A stretch of 64,000 nt of DNA from Actinopolymorpha sp. NPDC004070 (GTDB lineage: Bacteria > Actinomycetota > Actinomycetes > Propionibacteriales > Actinopolymorphaceae): positions 208,126 to 272,125 of the forward strand of contig NZ_JBEXMJ010000005.1 in the NCBI RefSeq assembly GCF_040610475.1, read 5' to 3'. A program made the position numbers and the translations under genes. A model generated the notes under the pieces. It did not search any database. It saw only the letters and a list, made by a program, of their open reading frames with translations, and had not been told where the DNA came from. Each line of letters begins with the position of its first letter. Position 1 is the first letter of the stretch. Of the stretch, positions 17,572 through 26,832 are shown piece after piece.

Positions 17572-18363
17572 CTATCCCCTGCCGGTCGCCAGGGCACCGG
17601 GCAGAGTCGTGTCGTCCGGGCCGTACCTCCCCGCGCACAGGCCCCAGCTGTCGTCGGCGGGCACCTCCCCGGCGTAGGTCTCGGAGTCCTGCACCGGGAG
17701 GTAGCCGATCGCGTTGTGGGTGAGCCAGCGGGTCCGGGTGTTGGCCGAGATGCCGGGACAGACGGCGTACGACACGTCCGCCGCCAGCGCGCGGGCGACG
17801 AGTTGGCGCAGGTCGTCCGGGCCCAGCCACCCGTCCAGGGCACTGGAGGCGAGCGGGCGCTCGGTGGTCGCCCCGAGCCGCAGCGCGACGACGGACGCAC
17901 CGGTGCGGTAGGCGTGTGCACGGCCCAGCGCCTCGCCGAACGCCTTCGTCGCGCCGTACGCGCAGCAGGGCGCGGCCGGCCAGGACGGGTCGATCAGCGG
18001 GGCGCCCGGCCGGGCGTACTGCCCCATCGCGTGGGCCGAGCTCGCCAGCACGATCCGGGGTACGCCGGTGGCGAGGAGTGCCGCCACCACGTCCACGTTG
18101 GGGACCCGCAGGTCGTCCCAGGACGCGGCGGGGTCGGCGTTCGCGGCCAGGTGGACCACCGCGTCCACGCCGTCGGTCACCCGGGCGAGGAACGCCGGGT
18201 CGGCCAGGTCACCCACGACGTCCACCGGATCGGTCCCTCGGCCCTCCACCCGGTCGGTACGCACCAGGTCCCAGCCGTCGAGGTCGGGGTGGGTGCCGAA
18301 CCCGGGTGCCAGCATCGCGGCCACGCCGCCCGCCGCGCCGGTGAGCAGCAAGCGCCTGGTCAT
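17572..18363 (-). CDS. NAD-dependent epimerase/dehydratase, uronate-dehydrogenase-like
   Basis: A 263-residue extended short-chain dehydrogenase. It has the dinucleotide loop TGAAGGVA at residue 8, VDAVVHLAANADP, the Ser of LASSAHAMGQY and the catalytic pair in YGATK. Its length, the HAMGQYARPG stretch and the C-terminal layout resemble uronate dehydrogenase (265 residues), which oxidises glucuronate or galacturonate to aldaro-lactones. That would fit with the GH2 and GH30 enzymes near it, but NAD-sugar substrates are also possible. It ends 109 bases before the nucleoside hydrolase start, on the same strand. Confidence 0.8.
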   Translation of the reverse strand: MTRRLLLTGAAGGVAAMLAPGFGTHPDLDGWDLVRTDRVEGRGTDPVDVVGDLADPAFLARVTDGVDAVVHLAANADPAASWDDLRVPNVDVVAALLATGVPRIVLASSAHAMGQYARPGAPLIDPSWPAAPCCAYGATKAFGEALGRAHAYRTGASVVALRLGATTERPLASSALDGWLGPDDLRQLVARALAADVSYAVCPGISANTRTRWLTHNAIGYLPVQDSETYAGEVPADDSWGLCAGRYGPDDTTLPGALATGRG

Positions 18364-18411
18364 CGGGGCTCCATTCGCTCGCGGGTCCCTGCGTTCGGGC
18401 TCATTCGGGGT

Positions 18412-19878
18412 TCAGCTGTCCTGGGCGCGGTAGCGCCAGAAGATCGGGAACGCCACCACCGCGGCGAGCATCGCGACCACCACCAGGACGCCGCCGCCGC
18501 TCACCGCCACGGTGGTGCCGACCGCCGCGCCGGCCGTGCCGTGCAGCAGGTCGGCCAGCCGCGGCCCTCCTGCGACCACGACGGTGAAGACGCCCTGCAT
18601 CCGTCCGCGCATCTCGTCGGTGGCCGCCGACTGCATGATCGTTCCCCGGAACACCATGCTCACCAGGTCGGCCATGCCGGCCACGGCGAGGAAGAACGCC
18701 GCCAGCCACAGCCACGGCGACAGGCCGAAGCCGACGATCGCCAGCCCCCACGCGCACACCGCCCCGATCACCGCGACGCCGTGCCGGCGGATCCGGGAGA
18801 ACGCGCCGGAGAACAGGCCGCCGAGCACCGCACCGACCGGGATCGCGGCGAACAGGATGCCGAGGGCGAAGCCGCCGCCGGGCGGGTCTCCGAACGTCTG
18901 CTGCGCCATCTGAGGGAACAGCGCCCGGGGCATGCCGAACACCATCGCGATCACGTCGGCCAGGAAGGAGACCAGCAGCACCTTGCGGGTGGCGAGGTAG
19001 CCGAAACCCTCGATCACGTGCCGCAGCCCGGCCCGCCGCGGAGCACCGGCCAGCGGCGGCAGCGCCGGCAGCCGCCACACCGCCCAGATCGTCACCGTGA
19101 GCGCGACCGAGTCGATGAGGTACAGCGTGGACAGGCCGAGGACCGGGATCAGTACGCCCGCCAGCAGCGGCCCGATGATCGAGCCGATCTGGAAGACGGT
19201 GGAGCCGAGCGCGTTCGCCGCGGGCAGCAGGTGGGCGGGGACCAGGCGTGGGATGGAGGCACTGCGGGCCGGCTGGTTGACTCCGGCACACGCCTGCTGC
19301 AGGCCGAGCAGCCCGAACAGGACCCACACCGAGTGCGCACCCGCGAACGCCTGCGCCCAGAACAGCAGCGAGGTGACGGCGATGCCGGTGTTGGTGACCA
19401 GCAGCAGCTTGCGCCGGTCCACGGCGTCCGCGATCGCGCCGCCCCACAGGGCGAACACGACCAGCGGGACCAGCGCCACCAGACCGGCCAGCCCGACGTA
19501 GGCCGAGGAGCCGGTGATGTCGTAGATCTGCTTGGGCACCGCGACCGCGGTGAGCTGACTGCCGACCGAGGTGACAGCGGTCGACGTCCACAGCCTGCGG
19601 TACGCCGGGATGGACAGCGGCCGGGTGTCCACGACGATCCGCCGAAGGTCCCACCGGGAACGGCGCCGGCCCGGGCCGGTGACCCGGCCGTCGTGGGTGG
19701 CGCTGTCGTCTCGGAGGTCCTCGGCCCCGAGCGTCTCCTGGGCAGGCGGTGACGGCTGCCGGGAGTCGAGCGGTTCGCCGGAGGAGTCCGCTGAGTCTGC
19801 TGCGTCGGGGTGGAGGTTGCTGCCGGAACTGCTGGTGCTGCTGGTGCCGGGCTCGCCTCGGCCGGCGGGATGTGACAC
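18412..19878 (-). CDS. MFS exporter (EntS/MFS_3-like)
   Basis: A 488-residue transporter with an unusual, roughly 85-residue hydrophilic N-terminal extension rich in Ser, Pro and Asp, then about 12 helices. RRLWTSTAVTSVGSQLTAVAVPKQIYD and WGGAIADAVDRRKLLLV are typical of the EntS-type drug and siderophore exporters. GAGAGGA precedes GTG 19878. The stop is 48 bases from the epimerase gene, so they may be cotranscribed with it downstream. The extension could be partly untranslated if a later start is used, since the transmembrane core begins near residue 90. Confidence 0.85.
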   Translation of the reverse strand: MSHPAGRGEPGTSSTSSSGSNLHPDAADSADSSGEPLDSRQPSPPAQETLGAEDLRDDSATHDGRVTGPGRRRSRWDLRRIVVDTRPLSIPAYRRLWTSTAVTSVGSQLTAVAVPKQIYDITGSSAYVGLAGLVALVPLVVFALWGGAIADAVDRRKLLLVTNTGIAVTSLLFWAQAFAGAHSVWVLFGLLGLQQACAGVNQPARSASIPRLVPAHLLPAANALGSTVFQIGSIIGPLLAGVLIPVLGLSTLYLIDSVALTVTIWAVWRLPALPPLAGAPRRAGLRHVIEGFGYLATRKVLLVSFLADVIAMVFGMPRALFPQMAQQTFGDPPGGGFALGILFAAIPVGAVLGGLFSGAFSRIRRHGVAVIGAVCAWGLAIVGFGLSPWLWLAAFFLAVAGMADLVSMVFRGTIMQSAATDEMRGRMQGVFTVVVAGGPRLADLLHGTAGAAVGTTVAVSGGGVLVVVAMLAAVVAFPIFWRYRAQDS

Positions 19879-19991
19879 CTGCGATTCCTCTCGATGTCAA
19901 GACTTTAGCCGCAGACACCTTAGCTCAGGGAGATCGGCGAACGAGCCGCGTTCTCGGCGTACGGCATCCCGGGCCGACTCCGGCCTCTCTG

Positions 19992-20495
19992 TTACCCCGC
20001 CGCCCACCGTCGTGACAGCTCGGCCACCAGGTCGTCCAGGGACAGGCCGGTCACGTCCAGCTCCGCGTCCACGGCCGGCTCGGCCGCGGCGTCCTCGGCG
20101 TGCAGCGCGGCGAACTCCTGCGCGGTGAGATACACCGGCCGGGTCGCGGCCCGTCGCCGCGCCTCCGCGACGTCCACCCCCAGCCGGACCACCAGGCAGC
20201 GGGGAAGCTCGGCCCGGTAGATCGTGAGCGTGCGTGGCGTCACCACGTCCGTCAGCACGGTGGCGAACCCCTCGGCGGTGAACCGCCGGGCCAGCTGACA
20301 GGCGTTGCGTACGCCGAGCTCCTGCTGGCGGACCCCCTCGTCGCCGTCCCACGGAGCGGCGCCGCCGGCCACGACCAACTGGCGTACGTCGTCCACGTCG
20401 ACGTACGCACCTCGCGGCCGCGCCTCCGCGAGCCGCCGCCCGGCAGTCGTCTTGCCCACGGCCGGCGGACCGGTGAGCACCAGCGGAGGGCGCAT
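19992..20495 (-). CDS. small P-loop kinase, shikimate/gluconate-kinase-like AAA protein
   Basis: A 167-residue cytosolic P-loop protein. Walker A is VLTGPPAVGKTT at residue 5; YVDVDDVRQLV is the likely second-strand acid; a basic lid-like region (EARRRAATRPVYLT) follows near residue 110. It resembles the broad AAA_33/shikimate-kinase-like group of small-molecule kinases, whose substrate cannot be told from sequence. ATG 20495 gives the most compact start. It is divergent from GH2 at 20658 and sits 114 bases upstream of the MFS gene on the same strand. Confidence 0.75.
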   Translation of the reverse strand: MRPPLVLTGPPAVGKTTAGRRLAEARPRGAYVDVDDVRQLVVAGGAAPWDGDEGVRQQELGVRNACQLARRFTAEGFATVLTDVVTPRTLTIYRAELPRCLVVRLGVDVAEARRRAATRPVYLTAQEFAALHAEDAAAEPAVDAELDVTGLSLDDLVAELSRRWAAG

Positions 20496-20657
20496 GCGAC
20501 CAGACCCTAGGTCAGCCGGTCGCCCTGCGCGGCCTCGGCTGGTCGGCCGGGTCCGGCCGGATGCTGGACCAGCGACCGGACCCGCACCTAGCGTGACCGC
20601 GATCAACCAAGATCATCCGCGCGGTGCACCCGCGGGTCCCAGGGAAGGGGACGGCCG

Positions 20658-22727
20658 ATGCGAGGTCCGGAGGTCGGTCGAAGGACACGGCTCACCGCGG
20701 TCGCCGCCGGGTTCGCGCTGGCGGTGGCGGCGTTCGCGGGCTCGGCGTTCGGCGGTTCGGCACTGGCCGCGCCGAGCGCCACCACCACCACGACCACCGG
20801 CGCCGCGCCGGCCGGCGTGGTCCGCGACCCGCACGGGGACCGCGAACCCTCGCGGACCGAGGTCCGGACGGTCGACGGCACCAACGTGGTCTTCTCCTAC
20901 GGCGAGGTGATGCCGTCCTTCGACGGCTACGCGCACCACGAACCCACCCGGCGTTACCTCTCCCTGGACCGGACCTGGCGGTTCCGCTACGACCCCGACG
21001 ATCAGGGCCTGTCGGCCGGATGGCAGAAGCCCGGTGCCGACGACTCGGCCTGGGACTCGATCGCGGTGCCGGCGTCGTGGGACCTCAAGGACAACGACGG
21101 CTGGGCCGGCTACGACGGCGCCGACTTCGGCAAGGGCGGGGCGCTGAAGGACGGGTACGCGTGGTACCGCACGGAGGTCGCGGTGCCGGCGTCGTGGCGC
21201 GGAACGCACGTCCGGCTGGCGTTCCTCGCCGCCTCCTACAGCGCCGACGTCTGGGTGAACGGCACGTTCGTCGGCAAGCACGAGGGCGGCCACACCGCGT
21301 TCGCGCTCCCGGTCGGCGACGCGCTGCGACCCGGGCAGCCGGCCACTGTCGCCGTACGCGTCTACCGCCGCGCGAGCTACACCAGCTACGACGGCACCGG
21401 CGAGCAGGTCAGGGACGACAAGGCGCTGCCGCCCGGCGTCGTCGACTACTGGCCCTACGCCGGCCTCACCCGCTCGGTGTGGCTGGAGTCGGTGCCCGCG
21501 GTGAACGTCGCCAAGGTGCTGCTGGACGCGAAGGCGGGCACCCTCGACGCGCGGGTGGTGGTGCAGAACTCAGGCGACACCGACTTCCACGGGTACGTCC
21601 GCATCGACCCCGGGCGCGGCTCGACCGGACGGCCCACCCGGGTGCGCGTCGACGTGCCGGCGGGCAGGGTCGCGGTGCCGACGGCACGGATCGCGGTCAC
21701 CGGCGCACCGCACTGGAGCGTCGAGCACCCGAACGTCCTCACCGCCCGCGCGTCGGTCAGCGCCACCGCGAACGGCCGGCCGGTGGACACCCTCGCCGCC
21801 ACCTACGGCGTACGCGAGATCAGGGTCGACGGCACGCAACTGAAGCTTGACGGCAAGCCGCTGTTCCTCAAGGGCGTCAACTGGCACGAGGAGACCGACC
21901 GGTCCGGCCGGTCGATGACGCGTGCGGAGTACGACCACGAGCTCGGCCAGGTCAAGGCGGCCGACGCGAACTTCCTGCGCAACTGCGTCTACAACCGTCA
22001 CCCGTACGTCTACGACTGGGCCGACCGGCACGGCCTGATGCTGATGGACGAGTGGGACACCATGTGGGTGGGCACCGACCAGCAGAGGCTGCAGACCGAG
22101 AGCTACGGCCTGTCCCGGGCGCTCGCCTTGGCCACCGCGTGGAACAACCACAACCACCCGTCGGTGATCCTGTGGGGGCTGCAGAACGAGTCCACGGTCG
22201 ACGCCAACGGCGCGCCGGTCTACCGCGCCTGGCTGGCCGACATGAAGGCGGCGGTGAAGTCCGTCGACCTGTCCAAGCGGCCGGTCACGTGGGCGTCGAA
22301 CACCTCCTGGGACCCGGCGTTCGACCTTGCCGACGTGGTGGGCTTCAACGAGTACTTCGGCTACTTCTACGGCAAGAACGAAGACCTCGGGACCACGCTG
22401 GACGCCGTGCACCGCAACCACCCGGACAAGCCGATCCTGATCACCGAGAACGGCACCTGGTCCTTCCTCGGCAAGCACGGTTCGCCGACCGAGGCGGGGA
22501 CCGAGGAGTGGCAGGCCGCCAACTTCGTCTCCCACTGGGACCAGGTGACCGCGACCAGCCGGCCGTGGATGGCCGGCTACACGTTCTGGGTGCTCAAGGA
22601 CTACAAGGAGCGCGCCGGCTACAACCAGAACTACAACGGCCTGTCCACCATGGGGATGCTCGGCTGGGACGGTACGACCCGGCGGCTGGTGTTCGACGCG
22701 TTCACCGAAGCCCGGTCGCCGCGCTGA
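20658..22727 (+). CDS. secreted glycoside hydrolase family 2 (beta-glucuronidase/galactosidase-like)
   Basis: A 689-residue exported enzyme with a signal peptide ending near residue 37. The sugar-binding jelly roll (about 90-260), Ig-like domain (about 265-385) and TIM barrel (about 390-680) follow the GH2 plan. The acid/base is Glu511 in LWGLQNES and the nucleophile Glu597 in ILITENG. The size and the NCVYNRHPYVYDWADRHGLMLMDE stretch are closer to beta-glucuronidase-like GH2 than to LacZ. The final Trp-rich barrel segment ends shortly before the stop, with no extra binding domain. AAGGGG lies 10 bases before ATG 20658. Confidence 0.85.
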   Translation: MRGPEVGRRTRLTAVAAGFALAVAAFAGSAFGGSALAAPSATTTTTTGAAPAGVVRDPHGDREPSRTEVRTVDGTNVVFSYGEVMPSFDGYAHHEPTRRYLSLDRTWRFRYDPDDQGLSAGWQKPGADDSAWDSIAVPASWDLKDNDGWAGYDGADFGKGGALKDGYAWYRTEVAVPASWRGTHVRLAFLAASYSADVWVNGTFVGKHEGGHTAFALPVGDALRPGQPATVAVRVYRRASYTSYDGTGEQVRDDKALPPGVVDYWPYAGLTRSVWLESVPAVNVAKVLLDAKAGTLDARVVVQNSGDTDFHGYVRIDPGRGSTGRPTRVRVDVPAGRVAVPTARIAVTGAPHWSVEHPNVLTARASVSATANGRPVDTLAATYGVREIRVDGTQLKLDGKPLFLKGVNWHEETDRSGRSMTRAEYDHELGQVKAADANFLRNCVYNRHPYVYDWADRHGLMLMDEWDTMWVGTDQQRLQTESYGLSRALALATAWNNHNHPSVILWGLQNESTVDANGAPVYRAWLADMKAAVKSVDLSKRPVTWASNTSWDPAFDLADVVGFNEYFGYFYGKNEDLGTTLDAVHRNHPDKPILITENGTWSFLGKHGSPTEAGTEEWQAANFVSHWDQVTATSRPWMAGYTFWVLKDYKERAGYNQNYNGLSTMGMLGWDGTTRRLVFDAFTEARSPR

Positions 22728-22748
22728 CCGGACCCGTAGGGTTGGCCC

Positions 22749-23057
22749 ATGATCGTGGTACACGCGACATTGCGCTCCCGACCCGACCGCCGGGTGGACA
22801 CCGTGGCCGCGCTGATCGCCATGCAGCACGCGGTCCGCACCAACGACGACGGCTGCCTGCACTACGCGTTCGTCGCCGACCTCGAGGACGACTGCCTGTT
22901 CACCTGCGTGGAGGAGTGGACGGATCTGGACGCCCTGCACGAGCACCTGGCCAGCCCGCACATGGCCGCACTGGACTCGGTGCTCGCCGACTCCGCAGAG
23001 GGCCCCGCCGACATCCGGGTGTTCGAGGCGGTGCCGGCGCAGATCACCCCGATCTGA
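22749..23057 (+). CDS. antibiotic biosynthesis monooxygenase (ABM/YgiN-like) domain protein
   Basis: A 102-residue ferredoxin-like protein with the ABM pattern: a first strand (VVHATLRSRPD), ALIAMQHAVRTNDDGCLHYAFV, TCVEEWTDLDALHEHLASPHM and a last strand (VFEAVPAQI). Relatives are cofactor-free quinol monooxygenases or heme-degrading proteins; here the heme-binding residues are not evident. TAGGGT at 22737-22742 is 7 bases before ATG and there is no ribosome binding site, suggesting a leaderless message. The last 14 bases overlap the 3' end of the convergent patatin gene. Confidence 0.75.
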   Translation: MIVVHATLRSRPDRRVDTVAALIAMQHAVRTNDDGCLHYAFVADLEDDCLFTCVEEWTDLDALHEHLASPHMAALDSVLADSAEGPADIRVFEAVPAQITPI

Positions 23058-25941
23058 GCGGCGACACGTCGTCGGTGGGCCCGTTCGGAGTGGGTACGCC
23101 GCCCGCCGGGCCGTTGCCCGCCGCCGGGCCGTTGCCGGTCCGTACGACATGTTCGCGTTCCACCTGGTGCAGCAGATCGCGGGTCAGTGTCTGCCCGAGC
23201 GCGCGGTAGGCCTCGAAGTCGAACTCGCCGTACAGCTGGTCGCCGGTGGTGTGCCGCGGGAAGTCCGGGTGTTCCAGCGCGTACGTCTCCAGGTCCCAGC
23301 ACAGGTCCCCTGCCAACACGGCCTTGACGAGCAGGATGTCGGCCGAGCCGCCCTCGGGATAGGTGGCCCGGCCGCGTGCCCAGCCGCGGCCGATCCGCTC
23401 GCCGCCGTGGCGCTGGAGGGTGCGCAGGTCGAGACTGACGTCGACGCCGAGATCCATCCGGGCCGACGCGATGGCCGAACCCACCGCCGCGAAGGAGTCC
23501 TCCAGGTCGTTCGAGGCGTCGATCACGATGACCCGCGCCGGGCGGCGGCGCAGTGCCTCCACCAGGCCGAGGTTGTCGTAGTGGCCGCCGTCGGTGACGT
23601 AGAGCCTGCGGTCGTACATCGACGCCCGGCCGAACGCCTCCCGGAACAGCTGGTGCGCACCGGGCTTGTCCGCGATCGACGCGGCGTAGGCGGTGGCCGA
23701 CGCGAGGCGGGTGAGCGGCCCGGTGCGGCCCTCGCCTCGCCGGCGTTCGGCCAGCTCGCCGCAGCGGCGGGCCAGCGCGGCCGCCGGTGAGGTCGTACCC
23801 CAGTAGGGGTTGGGCAGCCACACGCCGAGCCGGGCGTTGACCACGGCGAACAGCAGCCGCATCGGCCGGGTGCCGGCATTGTTGCGTCCGGTGAGCGGGG
23901 CGAACGCCGCACCGCTGATCGCGACCGCTCCGGGCAGGGTCACGTCGCGATGGTGGTAGTCGGCACGGACCTCGTACTCCGCGGTGGGTTCCAGCCCCTC
24001 CGCGGGCAGCGTGACGTCACCGGCCACACCGGTCAGCTCCGGGTCGAAGACGAACGGCACACACCCCCGGTCCGGCGGGATGAAGTCGGCGTCGGCGGCG
24101 TTCGCCGAGCCCACGATCACCAGTTGCGGACCGCCGTCGGGTGACACGGCGTACTTCGAGTACGGCAACGGTGTCGGGTAGGCGCGTTCGGCCTCCCGCT
24201 CCGAGTGCCCCCGGCCGACGAGGTACGCCACCGACAGCCGCTCGCGATAGTACGGGTGCAGGGACGTGCGGGTGGCGTCGGTGAAGATGCGCGTCGCGAC
24301 CAGTATCGCCGCGCACACACCGGCCACCCACCAGCGCGAACGCCATTCCTCGCTGGCGGCGTACCCCGCGGTCCACCGCAGCAGCACCACGAGCACGCCC
24401 ACCACCAGCAGCGCCGAGCCGAGCCAGGGCACCAGTCTGGTCCGGAGCCAGGCGAGGATCCGCCTGCGCAGCGTGGGACCGACACCTGCTGAGATGGTCT
24501 GGATCCCCTTCCAGGCCGACCGTGCCAGCGCGATGAACGCCGCGCCGAGAGCGGCCAGCGTCACGAACCCGAACTGCGAGTCGACCGCCGCGTTGGCGTT
24601 CGCCGCCTGGGGTCCGGCGACGCCGTTGGCGGTGCCGACCACTCCGTCGGTGAGCCCGCCGAGGATCCCGGAGTGGCCGCCGGCCGGACCGGGACCGAGG
24701 TTGTTGGCCCACACCAGAACCAGCGGAACACCCAACAGCAGCAGCGGGCTGACGATCCCGGGCACCAGCAGCAGCCGGGCCAGCGCCCGCCCCTCTCTGC
24801 GCAGCCAGGTCGGCGGGACGCGGAACCGGTCGACCAGCACCTCCGCCAGGAACAGCACCACCACGATCGCCAGCGGGGCGAGGGCACCCAGCCAGTACCA
24901 CCGCGGCAGGCCGTCGAAGTCGGTCCACGCGTCCGGGCTGCCGAGGCCGCGGACGACCGAGGTCTCCGCGATCGCCCAGCCGAGCACCCAGGCGACCGCC
25001 CGGATCAGGATCCCTATCAACACCAGGTTGACAACCGCGCCGTACAGCAGCGACATGATGGCGCGGACGCCCACGGCCAGCGAGGGCATGAGGTAGTGGG
25101 TGTGCCGGCGCAGCCGGGAGAGCTCGGGACTGCCCATGGCGTACGGCGGCTGCTCCGACGCCGACGTGCGTCCCTCGTCGGCCAGAGAACGCCGCAGGAA
25201 GTGGAACGCAGCCGCGATGTAGCCGCCGCCGCTGACGCCGATCACCGTCGAGGAACGTTGGTACTCACCCTGGTCGGTCAACGCCTGCAGGGCTCCCAGC
25301 GAGAAGGCCGCCGACCGGATGCCGCCGCCGGAGCAGCAGATGATCTGCCGGCCTCGGTCGTGCCGGGTGAGGTCCGCGGGGGTTCGTGGGTCAGCCGGCT
25401 TCCCATCCGTCGTCGACGGCGTTGACGGCGTTGACGGCGGCGACAGCGGCGGCGTTCGGCGATGTGATCCGTACCGCGTCGTCACCAACGCCGTGCCGGC
25501 CAGCACCAGCCCGCCGATCCACAACACCCACCACACCACGGTGAGCCAGCCGACCGACAGCGAGGGACAGGTGCCGTACGCCGCCGGGACGCCGCCGAAC
25601 CGCTGCCACAGCACGACGTTCTCGACCGCGTCCAGGCAGGCGGCCGCACTCACCAGCACCGCACCGGCGAACGCGCGCCGGCGGACCATGCTCCCCGCCG
25701 GTCGTACGAGGGCGACGAAGCCGTGCGCACGCCACGTGGCGAGGAGGTAGGCGCAGATCAGCCCAGTGTCGACCAGCAGGGACAGCCGCGCCGGCGTTGC
25801 GCACGTCGGGTCGCCGGACCGCACCACGTGCCGCATCGGCCACTGCACCAGCAACAGCAAGGCGGTCAGGAGCATCGCTGCCCGTACCTGCCGCCAGTGC
25901 CCACCCAGCCGCACCTCGGCCCGCGTACGTTCGTCCGACAC
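23044..25941 (-). CDS. large membrane-embedded patatin-like phospholipase
   Basis: A 965-residue protein. N-terminal helices (about residues 15-35, 50-65, 85-105 and 125-150) lead to a patatin domain split by a long membrane region. The lipase start CCSGGGIRSAAFSLGALQ is the oxyanion loop, VIGVSGGGYIA carries the nucleophile Ser (near residue 234), and TDGGHYDNLGLVEAL supplies the catalytic Asp (near 788). Between them lie at least six further helices (residues about 290-560). Intact catalytic residues argue for an active acyl hydrolase facing the cytosol. GAAGGGGG precedes GTG 25941. The function is unknown beyond lipid hydrolysis. Confidence 0.85.
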   Translation of the reverse strand: MSDERTRAEVRLGGHWRQVRAAMLLTALLLLVQWPMRHVVRSGDPTCATPARLSLLVDTGLICAYLLATWRAHGFVALVRPAGSMVRRRAFAGAVLVSAAACLDAVENVVLWQRFGGVPAAYGTCPSLSVGWLTVVWWVLWIGGLVLAGTALVTTRYGSHRRTPPLSPPSTPSTPSTTDGKPADPRTPADLTRHDRGRQIICCSGGGIRSAAFSLGALQALTDQGEYQRSSTVIGVSGGGYIAAAFHFLRRSLADEGRTSASEQPPYAMGSPELSRLRRHTHYLMPSLAVGVRAIMSLLYGAVVNLVLIGILIRAVAWVLGWAIAETSVVRGLGSPDAWTDFDGLPRWYWLGALAPLAIVVVLFLAEVLVDRFRVPPTWLRREGRALARLLLVPGIVSPLLLLGVPLVLVWANNLGPGPAGGHSGILGGLTDGVVGTANGVAGPQAANANAAVDSQFGFVTLAALGAAFIALARSAWKGIQTISAGVGPTLRRRILAWLRTRLVPWLGSALLVVGVLVVLLRWTAGYAASEEWRSRWWVAGVCAAILVATRIFTDATRTSLHPYYRERLSVAYLVGRGHSEREAERAYPTPLPYSKYAVSPDGGPQLVIVGSANAADADFIPPDRGCVPFVFDPELTGVAGDVTLPAEGLEPTAEYEVRADYHHRDVTLPGAVAISGAAFAPLTGRNNAGTRPMRLLFAVVNARLGVWLPNPYWGTTSPAAALARRCGELAERRRGEGRTGPLTRLASATAYAASIADKPGAHQLFREAFGRASMYDRRLYVTDGGHYDNLGLVEALRRRPARVIVIDASNDLEDSFAAVGSAIASARMDLGVDVSLDLRTLQRHGGERIGRGWARGRATYPEGGSADILLVKAVLAGDLCWDLETYALEHPDFPRHTTGDQLYGEFDFEAYRALGQTLTRDLLHQVEREHVVRTGNGPAAGNGPAGGVPTPNGPTDDVSPLRSG

Positions 25942-26067
25942 GAGCGTCCCCCTTCGCACGGTCGGGCTCCACCCCCGGCGGGCTCGCCATGCCGTGCTCG
26001 GCGTCGTACGAAGAAGGTAGTCCCGACGCTCGCCGGCCGCCAGCGGATCGGGGGGCACACCCTGGAG

Positions 26068-26832
26068 TCATCGGGGGAAGCCGGGGGTGGCCCAGGTGGT
26101 GCCGTCCGGCGCGATGGCGTACGCCTCGAATCCGGTCCGCCCGGCAAGCCATTCGCGTGCCTGGTCACCCATCGCCAGCGCGGCGGTGGCGTAGGCGTCG
26201 GCGGTGGGCAGGTCCGGGCCGACGACGGTGACGCTCGCCCACCCGGTGGCCGGTTCGCCGGTGCGCGGGTCGACGACGTGCGCGCCGCGTTCGGCCGTGC
26301 CCGACGTGGCGACCGCGATGTCCGCGCCCTCCACGACCGTCGCCAGCCGGCTGCGGTCGTGCGGGTCGGCGATGCCGACGCGCCACCACCGGCCGGGGGC
26401 GGGCCGGCCGCGGGCGAGAACGTCGCCGCCGGCGTTCAGGCAGTGTGCCCGCGACCCGGCTGCCTGCAGGATCTGGTCGGCCTGCTCGATCGACCAGCCC
26501 TTCACCAGCCCGGACGGGTCGAGCCGCCCGGCGTACCTCGGGTCGAAGTAACCGACCGTCTCCACCCGCAGTTCCTCACACCGCTCCAGCACCGACCGGA
26601 CCGTGTCCGGGCAGTCCGCCAGCCCGACCTCGCCGCGGTCGAGCCGGCTGATCGCGCTGTCGGGACGATAGGTGCTGAACGTCGCGTCGACGGTGTGCAG
26701 CCAGCTGACGACCGCGTCCACCGCGCCGGCGCCCACGCGTGGGTCGCGGACGTCGATGGTCACCGCCGTACCCATCACGTACTCCACGTGACGGATCGGC
26801 CCGCGGACCGAGCCGGCCGTCGCCGCGCTCAC
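26068..26832 (-). CDS. apbE: FAD:protein FMN transferase
   Basis: A 254-residue ApbE-family flavin transferase that attaches FMN to Ser/Thr of partner proteins outside the membrane, using FAD. Motifs seen are VMGTAVTIDV, FSTYRPDSAISRL, DPSGLVKGWSIEQA, CLNAGGDVL, ATSGTAERGAHVVDPRTG and the metal site DAYATAALAMG. No signal peptide or lipobox is evident. Its GTG at 26832 overlaps the TGA of the FMN-binding gene (GTGA), so it is translationally coupled as the last gene of a three-gene operon whose middle product is the obvious substrate. Confidence 0.9.
   Translation of the reverse strand: MSAATAGSVRGPIRHVEYVMGTAVTIDVRDPRVGAGAVDAVVSWLHTVDATFSTYRPDSAISRLDRGEVGLADCPDTVRSVLERCEELRVETVGYFDPRYAGRLDPSGLVKGWSIEQADQILQAAGSRAHCLNAGGDVLARGRPAPGRWWRVGIADPHDRSRLATVVEGADIAVATSGTAERGAHVVDPRTGEPATGWASVTVVGPDLPTADAYATAALAMGDQAREWLAGRTGFEAYAIAPDGTTWATPGFPR

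Noticed and set aside
17716..19752. A 678-codon forward frame opposite the epimerase and MFS genes
   Set aside because: Low-complexity His/Arg/Asp translation that spans two unrelated genes; both reverse-strand genes are well supported.
21570..23150. A 526-codon reverse frame across GH2 and ABM genes
   Set aside because: Crosses two real genes and is rich in His/Val/Gly repeats only.
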